From assembly GCA_039881145.1 (NCBI GenBank), contig JAYKKI010000007.1, positions 38,268,501 to 38,332,500 on the forward strand: a stretch of 64,000 bases of DNA, read 5' to 3'. A program made the position numbers and the translations under genes. Source of the DNA: Druceiella hillmani. Its lineage: Eukaryota; Arthropoda; Insecta; Lepidoptera; Hepialidae. The stretch's first letter is position 1, and each line of letters begins with the position of its first letter. Shown in pieces: positions 1-12,943 of this stretch. The notes beneath the pieces are model-generated. The model ran no database searches, had not been told where the DNA came from, and saw nothing but the letters and a program-made list of their open reading frames with translations.

Positions 1-261
1 CCTAGGTTTCGTTTTATGACAACATCTTCCGGTATATAACTAGCATAGATTGACTCTTAAAAACTTCCAACAGCATTTAAATATTATACCAACCAATAGC
101 GGAAGCGGAGTTTGCGCAGGTTCCCCCAATGTTTACGTTAGTGAGTTTATGATACATGAGCAGTGTAGTTTTTATTACATTTTCGAAAGTTATACAATAT
201 ATAAGTATATTAATAATGAATTTCTACAAAATTAACGCCAAATATATTCAATGCAAATATA
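1..261. mobile_element. Foldback-element copy, cut by window start
   Basis: Bases 1-56 match the inner arm of the 46.2-kb copy (CCTAGGTTTCGTT, then ACAACATCTTC). Bases 205-261 match its outer arm and intact end (AATTTCTACAAAATTAACG, then CCAAATATATTCAAT). Bases 57-204 do not match the other copies and may be a diverged centre or a nested insertion. The left end lies outside the window. ORFs through here are by-products of the arms. Confidence 0.7.
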
Positions 262-262
262 A

Positions 263-1400
263 CTGTTTATATTCCCTTATCGAAGCACAGCGCCCTTTCA
301 ACCTCAGATTGCTGCCAACTGAATATGCGATGACTGTAATTACAGAAGTTAAAAGCAGTTTCATTTGTTGGACGAAGCGCTTGGGCTGTCTTCAAAGTAC
401 AGTCACTGAGAGGTAGTGTGAAAATTTAAGCATATTTTGAATAACTATTAAAATTATCGATGGTAGAAGATATTACGATAATTTTTCTTAATTTCTCGAT
501 ATAATATTAAATTTAATAAACATAGGCAAACAAAGGAATATTGCGCTAGTATCATTATTAGGTGTGTATAATAATAGAAATATCAAAACCATTTATCTGG
601 TAATAACAAACGGAAATAAACTTGTGATACCGATATTTGGTTATCAATTATCTGGTATAATGACTACTAGAAATTTATATAAAATAACCTAAATTTTAGT
701 ATTTACTTAGATTACATTGAAAATTAATTTAGTTAATCGGAACTTGTTTTTCAATTTCCTTCATTCACATAAAATTCTTTAAAATAAATATTTTTTGTAC
801 ACTTTCTAAGCATTCATATAAACAATAAAATGTTATTTCAGAGATAAAAGCACTCACTTTACATTCAACTGAGAAAAAGCAAGAAGTAATCGTAATGGAA
901 AAAAAACCTTTTGACGGAAGTGCACAACGAACCGGCAATATCATTTCATTTTTACAACCGACTATTAATCGGAACCGCTCTTGGGTTGAAAGTTAAAACC
1001 CCCCCGAGGAAAAATACACTTGGGCTACCTCCGCTTGAACAGCGAAAAGTTTGTTTCAAATTCTGTTTCCCTCCCTTCCGTCGCATTCAGTTATCTGGAA
1101 AAGTTTGCAGTTAGTGTTCACTTTGTGCGAATACTATGTTGCGGTAGAGTGAGAAGACAAGCATGAGTGACATTAGTAAATACATATGAGCACGAATATT
1201 TGAGGATTATTACGAGATTTTGAGAATTAAGCATTTAGACATTTTTCTATTAATGTGATAGTGCATTAGAGATAGGTTTTTGGTATTCAGTGGGCTAAAA
1301 TTACTTTTAAGGTGCTCAATTTGTTACTTTTGTGAATAGTACATTTCCAGTAAAAAAAAATTAATAAAATTGTTTTTGAGGTTTGTTACTCGTGCGATAC
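263..1400. repeat. Unit-start conserved blocks, unit 1 copy
   Basis: Three sub-blocks match unit 2: 263-430 with 43,577-43,750 (also 63,843 on); 905-1,180 with 44,308-44,560; 1,196-1,400 with 44,565-44,780. They are GC-richer than their surroundings. The 905 block contains a conserved run around GTTTCAAATTCTGTTTCCCT and the string GAGTGAGAAGACAAGC. Frames are not preserved between copies because indels fall out of phase, so I do not call exons. No tRNA-like or protein signature is recognised. Confidence 0.7.
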
Positions 1401-2329
1401 TATCTGGCAATTTCATTTACCTATAATAGAAAACTTCTGGCTACAATGGTATGGTCCTCAAAACGTGGGATACAATAATAATCTGATATTGAGAAATGTG
1501 GCACATTTATCTATAGTTATTTGTCATTATCTCGATTTGAATTAATGAAAAGAAAAAAAACTAAAATAGATTTTTTTGCTATATCAAATATGTTTTTATA
1601 ATAGAAGAAGATCCCCAATCATATGATATTTATTTAGATACTAGTAAGATATCAAAATTTAATGATTTGTTACTGCAATACGATATTTTAACTAATCTAC
1701 CCGTGGTATTGAGAGAAAAAAAAATTATTTTTTTAGTTTTAACAGTTTTAATTCAAAATAATGAAATAATAACATCGTTTTTAAAACCGTTTAAAGTCGA
1801 TCGCAAAGTGTGCAGTCATTTGTTTGTATTTGTCAAAGAACACACGCTAAACTTACACAAAACTAAGAGGTTGATTTATATCGATCAGGTTTTTTTGCGT
1901 CTTTAAACTTAATTAAGTTTATATGACTAGTACAACAATTTTAAAGGTTGATCCTCATGTATGTAAGGTGATTGCGCTATTTGGATAAGACATAGAAAAT
2001 GAATAAATTTTCCCGTATTAAATTTCAGTTTTGAAGCATAAAATTTGGATCGAGTATAAGGTGGTATTAAAATCTCGATACGTGTACTTAGAGAACTTGT
2101 TCATTAATATATCGGGAATACTGCATTAATAAGTTTTTTGTATAATATTTACAGAAGTCTAGTTGGAAAGAAGGAGGATGGATTTTTTTGAAATATTAGT
2201 TATGGTGCATAGTAGTTCATGCAGTGAAAAATTAAGAATTATGGTTCGTCCAGTGAAGAATTATGTGATATATAAATGCACCTGTTCGGTACGAACAGAA
2301 CTCGTATTAAGTTCCCTCAGGTCATATAA
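1401..2329. other. AT-rich stretch, nothing recognised
   Basis: No supported gene, repeat or RNA. The short ORF at 1,667-1,906 has no recognisable features. Confidence 0.5.
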
Positions 2330-2890
2330 ATTAAAAATATAAAAAGTACACAGTATTTTTAATAAATTATTAAAAATATTGATATTATTTTTGAGATTAT
2401 GGAAGAGTGCTACTCTGCACAAGTGTTATTTTGAAGCACCCCCTAAAATAATATCTAAATATTGTTTTTTATTGGATTTTAATGTCTCGAAACGTCGTTT
2501 TTCCGGAAGCTCAGAAGTATAATTTTACAATTTTCTTAATTCCCCGCAATAAAAAAATTAATTTTGATGTTAGGAGAGTAAATCGCATTAGGAGGGTTAC
2601 CTTAGATCATTAATATTTAAAATTAAAAGGTACATAGTATTTACAGTAAAATATAAATATTGAAAACAAATTTTCAGAATACGTTATTCTGCACAAGTGT
2701 TATTTTTAAGTACCTGCTAAAATAATACTCGTATACTCTATTTTATATATATATATATAAAAGATAAAATACGGGTTTACAATTTTTTTTAAAAGTTCAA
2801 AATTTTTCCGGGTGATCAAAACTTTCATTATATAATTATTCTATATTCCAGCATTAAAAAAATCATATAAGTTCCCATTTGAACTCTGAT
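2330..2890. repeat. Degenerate tandem duplication, period ~274 bp
   Basis: The string CTGCACAAGTGTTATTTT occurs at about 2,415 and 2,689, flanked by matching AAAAGTACACAGTATTT / AAAGGTACATAGTATTT and CCTAAAATAATA / GCTAAAATAATA. A third, more diverged partial copy follows, with the TTTTTCCGG segment at 2,500 echoed near 2,800. Confidence 0.6.
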
Positions 2891-3462
2891 TATGTTTTCA
2901 TTTTAATTTATTTTAAAGCCTGTATTACCAAAATGGGTCATAAAAACTAAAAAACAAGTTTTGCAAAATACGCAGTAATAATCAGACAAACGACAATAAG
3001 AATTTCTGAGATATAGCAAACATTTATAAACAATTTTTAATCGCATAAGGATGAAGCAATTAATTTCCATAAGAAAAATATAATTTTCTGGAAAAAAACA
3101 CCAATAAGTTAGATGAGATATATTCTCTCTATTTAAATAAGTTTGAAATAAACATGAGTTTTTCGATTTTTGGAGTAAACAAAAAAAATGTTCTAATAAC
3201 ATCCTTAGGTACCCTTTGATTCTATACTATTTTAATTTTCTTTAAAATCTGGCGGCGAAAATAGTTAGAAAATTTTAGAAAAAGCTTTCTTCAAGTTTTC
3301 TCTTAAAAACTATTGAAGTAAATACGAAAAATGTAAAGCAATTCGGAATCAGTGCACAATCATTTTAAAGAGACAAATGAAGAAAAATATATTGGCTGTT
3401 ATCGCGGATGCAAAAAATTAATGTGAATTTTTATTACGCACAAAAAATTAATATAATTTACT
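2891..3462. other. AT-rich stretch, nothing recognised
   Basis: No supported feature. The reverse-strand ORF at 2,903-3,202 has AT-driven composition and no family signature. Confidence 0.5.
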
Positions 3463-4283
3463 AGGGGAAGGGGAAGGGGAAGGGGAAGGGGAAGGGGAAG
3501 GGGAAGGGGAAGGGGAAGGGGAAGGGGAAGGGGAAGGGGAAGGGGAAGGGGAAGGGGAAGGGGAAGGGGAAGGGGAAGGGGAAGGGGAAGGGGAAGGGGA
3601 AGGGGAAGGGGAAGGGGAAGGGGAAGGGGAAGGGGAAGGGGAAGGGGAAGGGGAAGGGGAAGGGGAAGGGGAAGGGGAAGGGGAAGGGGAAGGGGAAGGG
3701 GAAGGGGAAGGGGAAGGGGAAGGGGAAGGGGAAGGGGAAGGGGAAGGGGAAGGGGAAGGGGAAGGGGAAGGGGAAGGGGAAGGGGAAGGGGAAGGGGAAG
3801 GGGAAGGGGAAGGGGAAGGGGAAGGGGAAGGGGAAGGGGAAGGGGAAGGGGAAGGGGAAGGGGAAGGGGAAGGGGAAGGGGAAGGGGAAGGGGAAGGGGA
3901 AGGGGAAGGGGAAGGGGAAGGGGAAGGGGAAGGGGAAGGGGAAGGGGAAGGGGAAGGGGAAGGGGAAGGGGAAGGGGAAGGGGAAGGGGAAGGGGAAGGG
4001 GAAGGGGAAGGGGAAGGGGAAGGGGAAGGGGAAGGGGAAGGGGAAGGGGAAGGGGAAGGGGAAGGGGAAGGGGAAGGGGAAGGGGAAGGGGAAGGGGAAG
4101 GGGAAGGGGAAGGGGAAGGGGAAGGGGAAGGGGAAGGGGAAGGGGAAGGGGAAGGGGAAGGGGAAGGGGAAGGGGAAGGGGAAGGGGAAGGGGAAGGGGG
4201 AGGGGTGGGGAGGAGGGGGGGAGGGAGGGGAGGGGGAGGGGGAGGGGGAGTGGAAGGGGAAGGGGAAGAGGAAGGGGAAGGGC
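3463..4283. repeat. (GGGGAA)n hexanucleotide array
   Basis: About 737 bases (3,463-4,199) are a flawless GGGGAA repeat, roughly 120 copies. A degenerate G-rich tail to 4,283 contains GGGGAGGGGG and GGGGTGGGGAGG. One strand is pure purine, so the array could form G-quadruplexes or purine triplexes. The 279-residue reverse-strand ORF of alternating Ser-Pro is a by-product. No variant copies are visible in the perfect part, which points to recent expansion, or to assembly collapse or expansion. No counterpart was seen in unit 2. Confidence 0.97.
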
Positions 4284-4317
4284 CCATCTTTATTTTAGCA
4301 TAGTTGTTTTAAAATAT

Positions 4318-4396
4318 TGAATACATTTGCCGTTAATTTTGTAGAAATTCATTATTCACAATTAATTACGAGGTTTCATTTAATTGTGAATAGTAC
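4318..4396. mobile_element. Foldback-element remnant
   Basis: The outer arm is present (TGAATACATTTGCCG, then TTAATTTTGTAGAAATTC and ATTATTCACAATTAA). It is followed directly by TTTCATTTAATTGTGAATA, so the inner hairpin is deleted. Flanks TTTTAAAATAT (4,307-4,317) and TTTTAAATAAT (4,397-4,407) may be a decayed target duplication but are too AT-rich to be sure. Confidence 0.65.
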
Positions 4397-5404
4397 TTTT
4401 AAATAATATATTGCGAGCAAATTTTATTTTCAATGTTGCATAGTATAATTTTTTTTTCAGGATATTATTTTTAAATAACTTATGGCGCTAGTTCGTATGA
4501 TTCTGAATTAAATATTTCGTGTAACGAAAAATGTTTACTCCGATATTTAAAACATATTTCAGGCGATGGAGTGTTATTAAATTACACGCTAGTTTTTGTC
4601 TTTCATCACCTAATTGCGTGCTTGAGTCTCAAAATTATTATTAAAGAAATATTCACTTGAAAAGAGATTTATGGAAATGATGTAGAACGTTTTGTGTGTT
4701 CCCACCTTTTCATATAGAATTCATGAGCGGTGATATCAGAAATTATTAATATGACGTGTGGAAATTTTTCCAATTAATTAAAATTCATAGAACCAATATC
4801 TAGCAATAATTCGGATGCAGTTTTCAATCTTTTTCTATATATTTGATGTAAGGTCGTTCCTGTTTGCCTTTTAGATACTTTATTGACTCGATAGCCGATG
4901 ATGATCGATCGCTTTTTATGTGCCTTGTCTCTTCAGAAAGTGACATGGTTCCTTCTTGTTCTTATATATAGATTATAAACTAAGAGCTTAATAAAGCTAA
5001 TTAAAATCCTATACAATTTTTTTCATAGTTTAAACTTTTTTTTAAAAGGCATAACTCTTAATTATCACATGTGTATATAAGTATATTATAAATATGACAC
5101 GATGATTGGAGTCAAATTTGTGAACTCATGCAATATTATACTATCAAAGAAATTTGTTTTATTCTACGTATTGCTATTAATGGACACAGTAATTTAATCC
5201 TCTTCTTCTTCTCCCTTCACCATGTTCTATCCCTTCGCACTGACCTTTTATTCTATACCACGCCCCTGAAATTTATGTTTTTCTTTTGATGTCATCGTAC
5301 CAATGCATATTTCGCCTTCTTTATGAGCATTATTTACTGCACAATCTCCATTCCATGAGAGCTTTACATCACGACTCCTGTTTCCTGGCGACATAGCTAG
5401 CCCA
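4397..5404. other. AT-rich stretch, nothing recognised
   Basis: A pyrimidine-rich patch lies near 5,199-5,260. No gene, RNA or transposon signature was seen. Confidence 0.5.
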
Positions 5405-5945
5405 ATGCCACTTAAACCATAGTCATAACACGTTTGGTATTTGATGATATTCTGCAGCTTCAGAAATGAAGAGTTTGAACCCGGAATTTAATGAAAACGT
5501 TTCTGCATAAGATCTACAATACTAATATAATAATAGCAGATGCTCAAATCTCGCGATTAAAGCAGTCAATAAACCCAAAGCATGAAAACAGAGGAATTGG
5601 AACTCGAACCATGCTGCAGATCGCTGCTTGAGACCCCTAAAATTCATTTGAAAATAACAGATCCTCAAGTCCCACGGTTTAGGGAGGCAGTATAATTGAA
5701 GCATCAGGACTAAGGAGTTAGAACACGAAGTCAATAACAGAGTGTCGGCTTGAGGCTCACAATACTATTTTAAAAATTGCATATTGTCAAGTCTTTCAGT
5801 TTAGACAGACAGTACTTTCAGCATCGGGAATGAGAAGATAGAACCCGGAGTATAATGACAGAATTTCTGCTTAAAATTCAACATAGAGATTTAAGAACAA
5901 CAGATCTTTAAATGTCACGGCTTAAGCAGGCAGTAGCATACAGCG
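5405..5945. repeat. Satellite patch, ~121-bp unit (about 4 copies)
   Basis: Unit starts at about 5,537, 5,658, 5,780 and 5,901 carry a variant of CAGATCCTCAAGTCTCACGG. Each is followed by AGGCAGTA, a GCATCAGGAA-like stretch, GAACCCGGAGT and a C-T-T-G-A-G segment. Partial material lies before 5,537. The same family recurs at 12.2-12.7 kb. The ORF at 5,522-5,734 (reverse) is internal to the repeat. Confidence 0.8.
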
Positions 5946-5976
5946 TAAGATTTATGGATCAATGGTTGAAATGATG

Positions 5977-5978
<2 letters not shown>

Positions 5979-6042
<64 letters not shown>

Positions 6043-6056
6043 GTATATATATAATA
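5979..6056. repeat. (TA)n microsatellite
   Basis: Nearly pure alternating A/T, with TGTACG interruptions near 6,039-6,043. It directly follows the satellite patch. Confidence 0.95.
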
Positions 6057-9000
6057 TGTTCGGTCGTACTGTCTATAGTTTGATCGCTCAGAATATTTGA
6101 TTATACTTATGATGACTGTATATGAAAAAAATTAACCATAAAATACTGTACCATTTAATTAAAAATAATACTTAAAAAACAATTAAAATTATTTAATTCA
6201 GATAGTTTAAAAATTTACATTATAATCTTACTTAATAATTCAATAAGGGGTAACGATGTGGTTACATTTCAAGTTTACGGTTACTTCAATAATGTCAAGT
6301 TAAAAATGTTCTTACAATATATGACGATTTCTATATTATACTATTGCACAATTGCATTATAATATGAAATTAGACCATAAAACACACTAAGCGGTTCGTA
6401 ACTTCACTGAATATATTTCAAACAAACTGACTTATTAAATGAAATTGGAGTAAATATTCTTGAAAACAAATTGAGGAATGGTAAATTTTAAAACTAGGTT
6501 TTTATCTAGTTAAATTTAAATTTAAAAATTTTAAATCTAGTTAAATTTTAAAACTAGATTATATTAAAATTACTTTCAAAATATTTTTTTTAATATCCTA
6601 CGGGACACTTTAAACCAATCCGTATTACACATATAATACAATATAAGTCCTTTTATTAAACAAAGATTGACTAATTTCCCTATTCCTTTCTTTAGAAAGT
6701 ACAAGGCCTACAATATAAACTTCCGGCTTTTGGAGGAAGTGCGCTGCAGTAATGGCATCCTTTGGGTTGCGACTCACAAATGACATTTTCTCCCCTAATA
6801 ATACTCTGTATGCTTGTTGCTCTTTAAAATAAGAGTTGAATTGATTATATCCAAACTGACTCCAGTACAATTTTTATATTAGTTCAAATAATTTTATCTA
6901 ATTATTTAATTATAATTACTAAAAGATGATATTCAGAAACATAAACTTTGAGGGTTACGATTTTGTTTTCAGTGCACGAAATTATTTTTTATTATATTTA
7001 TTGGTAATTGGATTATTCTGCTCCCTACGCAAATTACAATTCCCCAAATTTGTTTAAGTGCATTTCGTGTTATTGCGAATTTTATCCCAGATTGCTTGCT
7101 GTAAAATCCTATCAAAATAGGATTAACGTTCATTTTCGTTAACATTACTTAAAAATCTAGATCATTTGTTACTGAAGATTCCGTTAAATTTTACAAACAT
7201 TTTTATAGCCCTTTACCCTTACGATTTGTCTTACCTTTACCCTTTTGATTTGTGATATTGAAGACATGTTAACGGAATATTTCCATCAATTTTATTTAGG
7301 ACCCTAATATTATTGTAGACAAAAGGTTATTTAAATATTATTCTTTCACGTAAACCATAATTTCGTAGCCTAAATCGGAGAGTAATTGAAAAAAATTGAA
7401 AATCTTTAAAATTTACCACGAAATATAGTTGAAACTTAGCATTTAAACAAGGGCGGTGATATTGAATTTCAATTATATTTTAGCCTTTTGTATTCAACAA
7501 GAGCAAATAATACCGGAAAATATATCCACTCTATCCCTAACTTTAAAGTGAATTGCTCATAACCCGTTTATTTCTTTAATAAATGTTTAACATCTCTTCT
7601 TTACTAGTTTCGGAAAACCCATATTTTCCCAAAGTTTTACTAAATCGGAAAATTTAGGAGTATTGAACTAGCTTATTAGGCGAGTTGACAATTCTATCAC
7701 CACCTGTACAAAATAATGTGTAACCAAAATAACTAAAGAATTTATTGATAGCAACTCATTTCTAATACCAAAAAAATAAATGATACTGATTTTTATTTAT
7801 GTTATACTTATTTCACAAAATCATTTAGGTAAAATATAAATGTTAAAACAAATCATATTTTTCATTAACCTTTTGAGTTAAAAAAATGTAATTACAGAAA
7901 GTTACGTTTTAATGAAAATGAATACTCATTTTAAATTTTCTTAATGGAAATTATTTTTAATGGAACATTAATAACTGTTTAATAGGTCAGTAGTAAAATA
8001 TTCATTAATAAAATACATGTACTGAAAAAATTAATTGAACTTCTGTATCGACAAGGGTTTCAAAGGATAATCTATCAGAAGGGTACCGGATTATACTTAG
8101 AGAATTTAGATTTTCAAGCATTATGCTATGTAAAATATGATTTATTTTTTATTTAAGTATTTTAATTACTCTTGAGCTGATGAATGTAGATACACCATGG
8201 GCAAAACTAGATAATATTAAAATTTGTTAATATGTTATTTTTTAATACATTAGTGATATACGTTAATGGTTTTAGATTATACCATGTTAATCATACATCA
8301 ACTATATTTCAGCTAACAAATCAAAATATAGGCAATAGAGGTTGGAAAATGAAGTTAAGGGTTATGACGTTATGTGATTGTTTCTTTGCTATTTTGTGAC
8401 TTTTTAATGAAAGCAATTGTTTTTGAACAAGAAATTGCCTTTTTGTCAAATAATAGCTTAGTTAGAAATGGAAAATATAACAATGAACATTTAAAGAACT
8501 ATTTATGCATATTTGGGTCGATTTTAAAATAGAAAGTTTTCCAAATAATTTTTAAATTTTTGAATTATCATTTAATTATTTAAATTTGTAATTGTAAATT
8601 TCTAGGTATGTAAAATTATATTTGTAGCAAAACCTGAACTGGTAAATACTCGAGCTGCAGTATCATTATATGAATTAGTTTACAATGAGTATATTTATTT
8701 GCTGCCCCTGTATTTTTAAAACAACGACTACCTTTTTATGAGACAATTTTTTTATTGTCTTTTCGGTTTTTTTTCTTAGTTTTTTTTAATGGGAGCATTT
8801 GCAAAATATAATTAATAACTTAATTAAATGTTATTTACATTAAAACAAGTAATTCAATGTTATTTACATTGAATCGGAAATTCTGTAAAGACACTCTGTA
8901 ATAATTATATCCTGGTTTTAATTTGTGAACATAATATTATTTCCCTTATGTATGTTTATGTTTTTTACTCGCCCTGTTCCTAGATAAAGTATTATATATT

Positions 9001-12000
9001 GCTTAAGTTTTTTTCAATATTTAATTAGGAAATAAAAAATTATGTTATGTTCATTTATCCCGGTTGGTGTTTGCAGTGGATAGCTAAACGCGTGAGGAGT
9101 TAAATTTTTGAAGAGGTAGTTACATTTTCCCAGAAAATTTATCTTTATTTTGCTCATAATTTTTATCATTGATTTGGTACACTTTTAGGAACTTAATAAT
9201 TATGTAAATTTGTTAAATAACTAAATTTTTGTTAGTTTTTCTATCAAATTAGTTTTCGTAAATTAGGTCCCTTTTTGAATAAACAAAAGTACTATTATTA
9301 TTCACTTTAAAAATAGTTATTGAATTTTTATAGCTGGTCACAGATATATGCATCAGCAACTACACAGAATATAAAATTATGAATGCGGCTGTCGGTCTCT
9401 GATTTTACTTCAATTGCTGTTGACCACGGAATCCAAGATATACTTATTTGTTTGTGTCATTTTATCAATTAATTTAGACGACTAACGTTTATAGACCGGC
9501 TGTGGGAAATTTCTTAAAATTTCTTTTGCTGCCTACCTGACCTACCTGTGGTAATATGCAAAACTCCCGGCTACAAAATATTTTGCTCTTAATAATGTGT
9601 CTCCGACGTATTGACGCCTTTCTTTGACTTATTTCCTGGTATGAATATTTTGATATTTGCTTCATAATTAGCATTTTAAATGTTCAAAATGTATCAGTGA
9701 AAATTATCAGGTTTTGTACCCCTAACAACCATCATTATTTTTATTAAAAATTGAGCACTTGCACTTTGGCTATATCTAAAAAAACTGTAATTATAAAATG
9801 TTTTAAAGAGTATGCAGAAAATAGTCCACCGGCAAAACTACTAATGGTTTGTACAAGAATATGACATCATCATACAAGCACATACTTACAATTTATATCT
9901 AATATTTTACGAAGTAATTTACTATATTAAAATGTTACAAAATAACCTTCTTCGACATTTTAATACAACCTTCTGCATATAAAACTTCAGTTATACGGAA
10001 TGACTTATCATTACCTTTTCATCGCTTAATGGATATTTTTGAATACGTTATATTTTGACGGATTTCCTCGAATGTATAAGAATAAAGATACATTTGTTTC
10101 ATTACATAGATAAGGGACAATAAAAAGATCTCGCTAGACTCTCGGTAAATACTGAAGCAGGGACGCATCGTTGCTATCAATCGATGCATTTACAGGATAA
10201 AAAAAAATGGAAATTTACTCCACGACTCGTTCTGAAAGAATGCCAGTAAATGGAGAGACATTTAGAGGATCGATCTAAAGTAACCACTTTGGAACACAGT
10301 TCTCATCCACTCATTACCGCGTTACGGAGTTTTGTCCTCATTTTGTCGTTTGCAGTTATATTTATAGTTATCAATGAAGGTATATAGTTGAAGAATAATA
10401 TAGATGATGAGAATTTTGTGATAGATCGTAATAAAGATGAATGTAGTTTGTGACACAATTCTTGGTTTTTAGCTGCAATAAAAGATTAACTCTATTTAAA
10501 ATTGTACACAGGGATACAAATACTGGGAAAATGCTTTGCAAAAAATTTTAATTTTTTTTTTTGCAAAAAATTGCAGAGCTATGGACACTTTTAACTATTT
10601 CTATTTATTTACCCCTATTTTTTTGGTTATTAAATACATCGAGAATTTAAAAATATAATTCAGGATTCAAATTACACTGAATTTTAGGAAAAAAAATTAA
10701 ATTAAGCGATGATTCTGAAAGCAAAAAATGTTCTCCATAAACTACTACGCAATGATGTGATGACAATAAATCACTTTACAGATAACTTCAACGTAAACCA
10801 GCTTTACAAAATGTTAAAATACATTTTAGTTCCAAAGTACATTTTTGAATGAATCGCTATTATATTTATGAAATTTCTTATTTGGGGTTAAACATTTTTA
10901 TTGATGAACGTCAAAATTTCATCGATATGCAATCATGAAAATGTAAAAATATGTATTACATTTTTCATATTTATCAAGTCCCTCCGTAACCATTTTATAA
11001 ATATATCTAAATATTGTTTAGCATAAATATTGTTTAACAATAGATTTCGATCATGTGTAAATGCGGGTATAAAAAATCTCCACAAAATTTGTTGTAGGAA
11101 AAAATTGTATATATGGTATAGAACAAAATTTGATGGGAATTTTAAATATATCATGCATATAAAATTCAGGTGCTTAATAAAGCTGGAACAAAAAACTACG
11201 AAAAATTTATTTTACTAAACACATAAATGTTAAAAATCCCATGACCTCCTTGAAAAAAATAAATCGTGGGTTAAAAAGTGATTAAAATTTAAAGCAATTT
11301 TAATTGCAAAGCTCCCATACCGAAATAAACAAAATCTAATAGCGCAAAAATATCTTGTCATGTGGCATTTTTGTCCAAATTAGTAGCTAATTAGTAATAT
11401 TTCTTAATATATTTTGTTGTTAGTCTAACGAGGAAACATGTGTTTTATTACATATTTATGTTACGTTTAGAAGGATAAATATGAAATAAAACTACAAAAA
11501 ATTAAAATAAAATGATTCTTTCGGTTGTATTGAAACGTATTAAACTGTGAGAAAATTTATGCCAATAAGTTTGTCGAAGGATTGCGACCAACGAAATTCA
11601 CGAGTTCAAAGGGCTAGAATCATTAGAAGATTTGATGGCATGTCAGTAAGTGAAACCTTCAGGGAGTGCCAATTATTAAGTATTTGGGTCCATATCTCAT
11701 AAATTACTTAAACCGCAGTAATTAAATTTGGTACACTACACGAGAACTAGTACAAAATATAGAGATTTCATTTTACCTAAAAACTAAATGAAAAGTGATT
11801 CAAAACGGTTCATGTAAATAGTGCACAGTATGCTTGAAAACTTGTCTTGAACACGGTAATGCGCTTAAATATTTTTGTCTCACGATAATATTTTTCAAGA
11901 AATTTTCTTTTAAAGATATATCTTTCACACACTTGAGTAACATGCGAAGGTTTCGCGCCAACCGGTGGAAGTTAATTTGAAAGCAATTTTAAAATCAAAA

Positions 12001-12204
12001 CGGTTCTTTTTTGTCAAAATGTTTATTACTAAAACATTACTATCGTTTTATTTGGTATAAATTTTTTATATTCCTTCAATTTCCAAGGTGAAATTCTAAC
12101 CACGTTATGAGATATGAAACTGAAACCATTAAAATAAAAAAAAATGATACAAATGCTTTAATTAATGTCAGACATACCAGTTAATATTTACAATAAAGAC
12201 CGTA
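6057..12204. other. AT-rich stretch, no supported gene
   Basis: About 6 kb with only short ORFs (for example 6,625-6,870, 9,489-9,674 and 10,933-11,154) that show no domain and are expected by chance at this base composition. Small direct duplications occur at 6,503-6,560 (ATCTAGTTAAATTT twice) and 8,830-8,875 (AATGTTATTTACATT twice). No counterpart was recognised in unit 2. Confidence 0.5.
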
Positions 12205-12715
12205 TCTTTGCAGTATGAGAATGTAGAATTAATATCCGGATTTCAATGAAATTCTTTGTTTGAGACCTCCAATACTAATTTAAAGCAACAGATCTCAAGT
12301 CTCAATATTTAAGTAGGCTATACAAAGTCTCAAAACTAAGTAGTTGGACGCCGGAGTTCAATGCAGAATATCTAGTTGAGAAGCACCCAACTAATTTAAC
12401 AACAGTAGATTCTCAAATCTTACTGTTAAGGCAGGAAGTCTGTCTGAAGAATAAAGACTAAGGGATTTGAATCCGAAGTTCAATGACAAAGTCTCTGTTT
12501 TTATATTAGTAACGTGGATTTTACGTTACTAATATAAAAACAGCAGATTCTTAAGCCTTATAGTTTAGGTAGACAGTATACTCGGAGCATCAGGAACGAG
12601 GATTTGGAACCCGGAGTTCAATGACAGATTCTCTACTTGAGAACAATAGCATCTTCAAGTCTCACGATTTGAACAATTAGTACACCCCTAGCATCAGAAT
12701 TCGTAGACTGAAGAT
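12205..12715. repeat. Satellite patch, same ~121-bp family
   Basis: Unit markers AGATCTCAAGTCTCA (about 12,290), AGATTCTCAAATCTTAC (about 12,407), AGATTCTTAAGCCTTA (about 12,545) and ATCTTCAAGTCTCACG (about 12,650) alternate with GGAGTTCAATG segments, as in the 5.4-5.9 kb patch. One unit is longer because of an inverted duplication at 12,497-12,541. Confidence 0.8.
12497..12541. repeat. Perfect 19-bp inverted repeat inside satellite
   Basis: Arms 12,497-12,515 (GTTTTTATATTAGTAACGT) and 12,523-12,541 are exact reverse complements around a 7-base loop. The right arm resembles the normal satellite (ACTAATATAAAAACAG); the left arm replaces the usual unit sequence. The left arm therefore looks like a back-copied duplicate. 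Confidence 0.9.
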
Positions 12716-12877
12716 TAAAGTTATTATAATATTGTATTATCATGGAGACTAAACGTGTGTACGTGAATCTGTTAAGTTGAAGTACTTGGAAAAATCGATC
12801 GCAGGATTTTATTCAACAACGAACACGTAACAAATGTGAAGCTAAATAAAACTATTTAAAACCTGGCTTCATTCAGT

Positions 12878-12943
12878 TATACCTATTCGTGTGACATATA
12901 CTAACAGTGATATACCTATTCGTGTGACATATACTAACAGTGA
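12878..12943. repeat. 33-bp tandem duplication
   Basis: TATACCTATTCGTGTGACAT and the 13 bases after it occur twice head to tail without change (12,878-12,910 and 12,911-12,943), which indicates a recent slip. Confidence 0.95.

Noticed and set aside
3463..4283. GGGGAA array as a telomere or interstitial telomere
   Set aside because: The known arthropod telomere repeat is TTAGG. No TTAGG tract and no chromosome end are visible.
3448..4287. 279-residue reverse-strand ORF of Ser-Pro repeats
   Set aside because: It is simply the GGGGAA array read in one frame. There is no flanking unique coding sequence.
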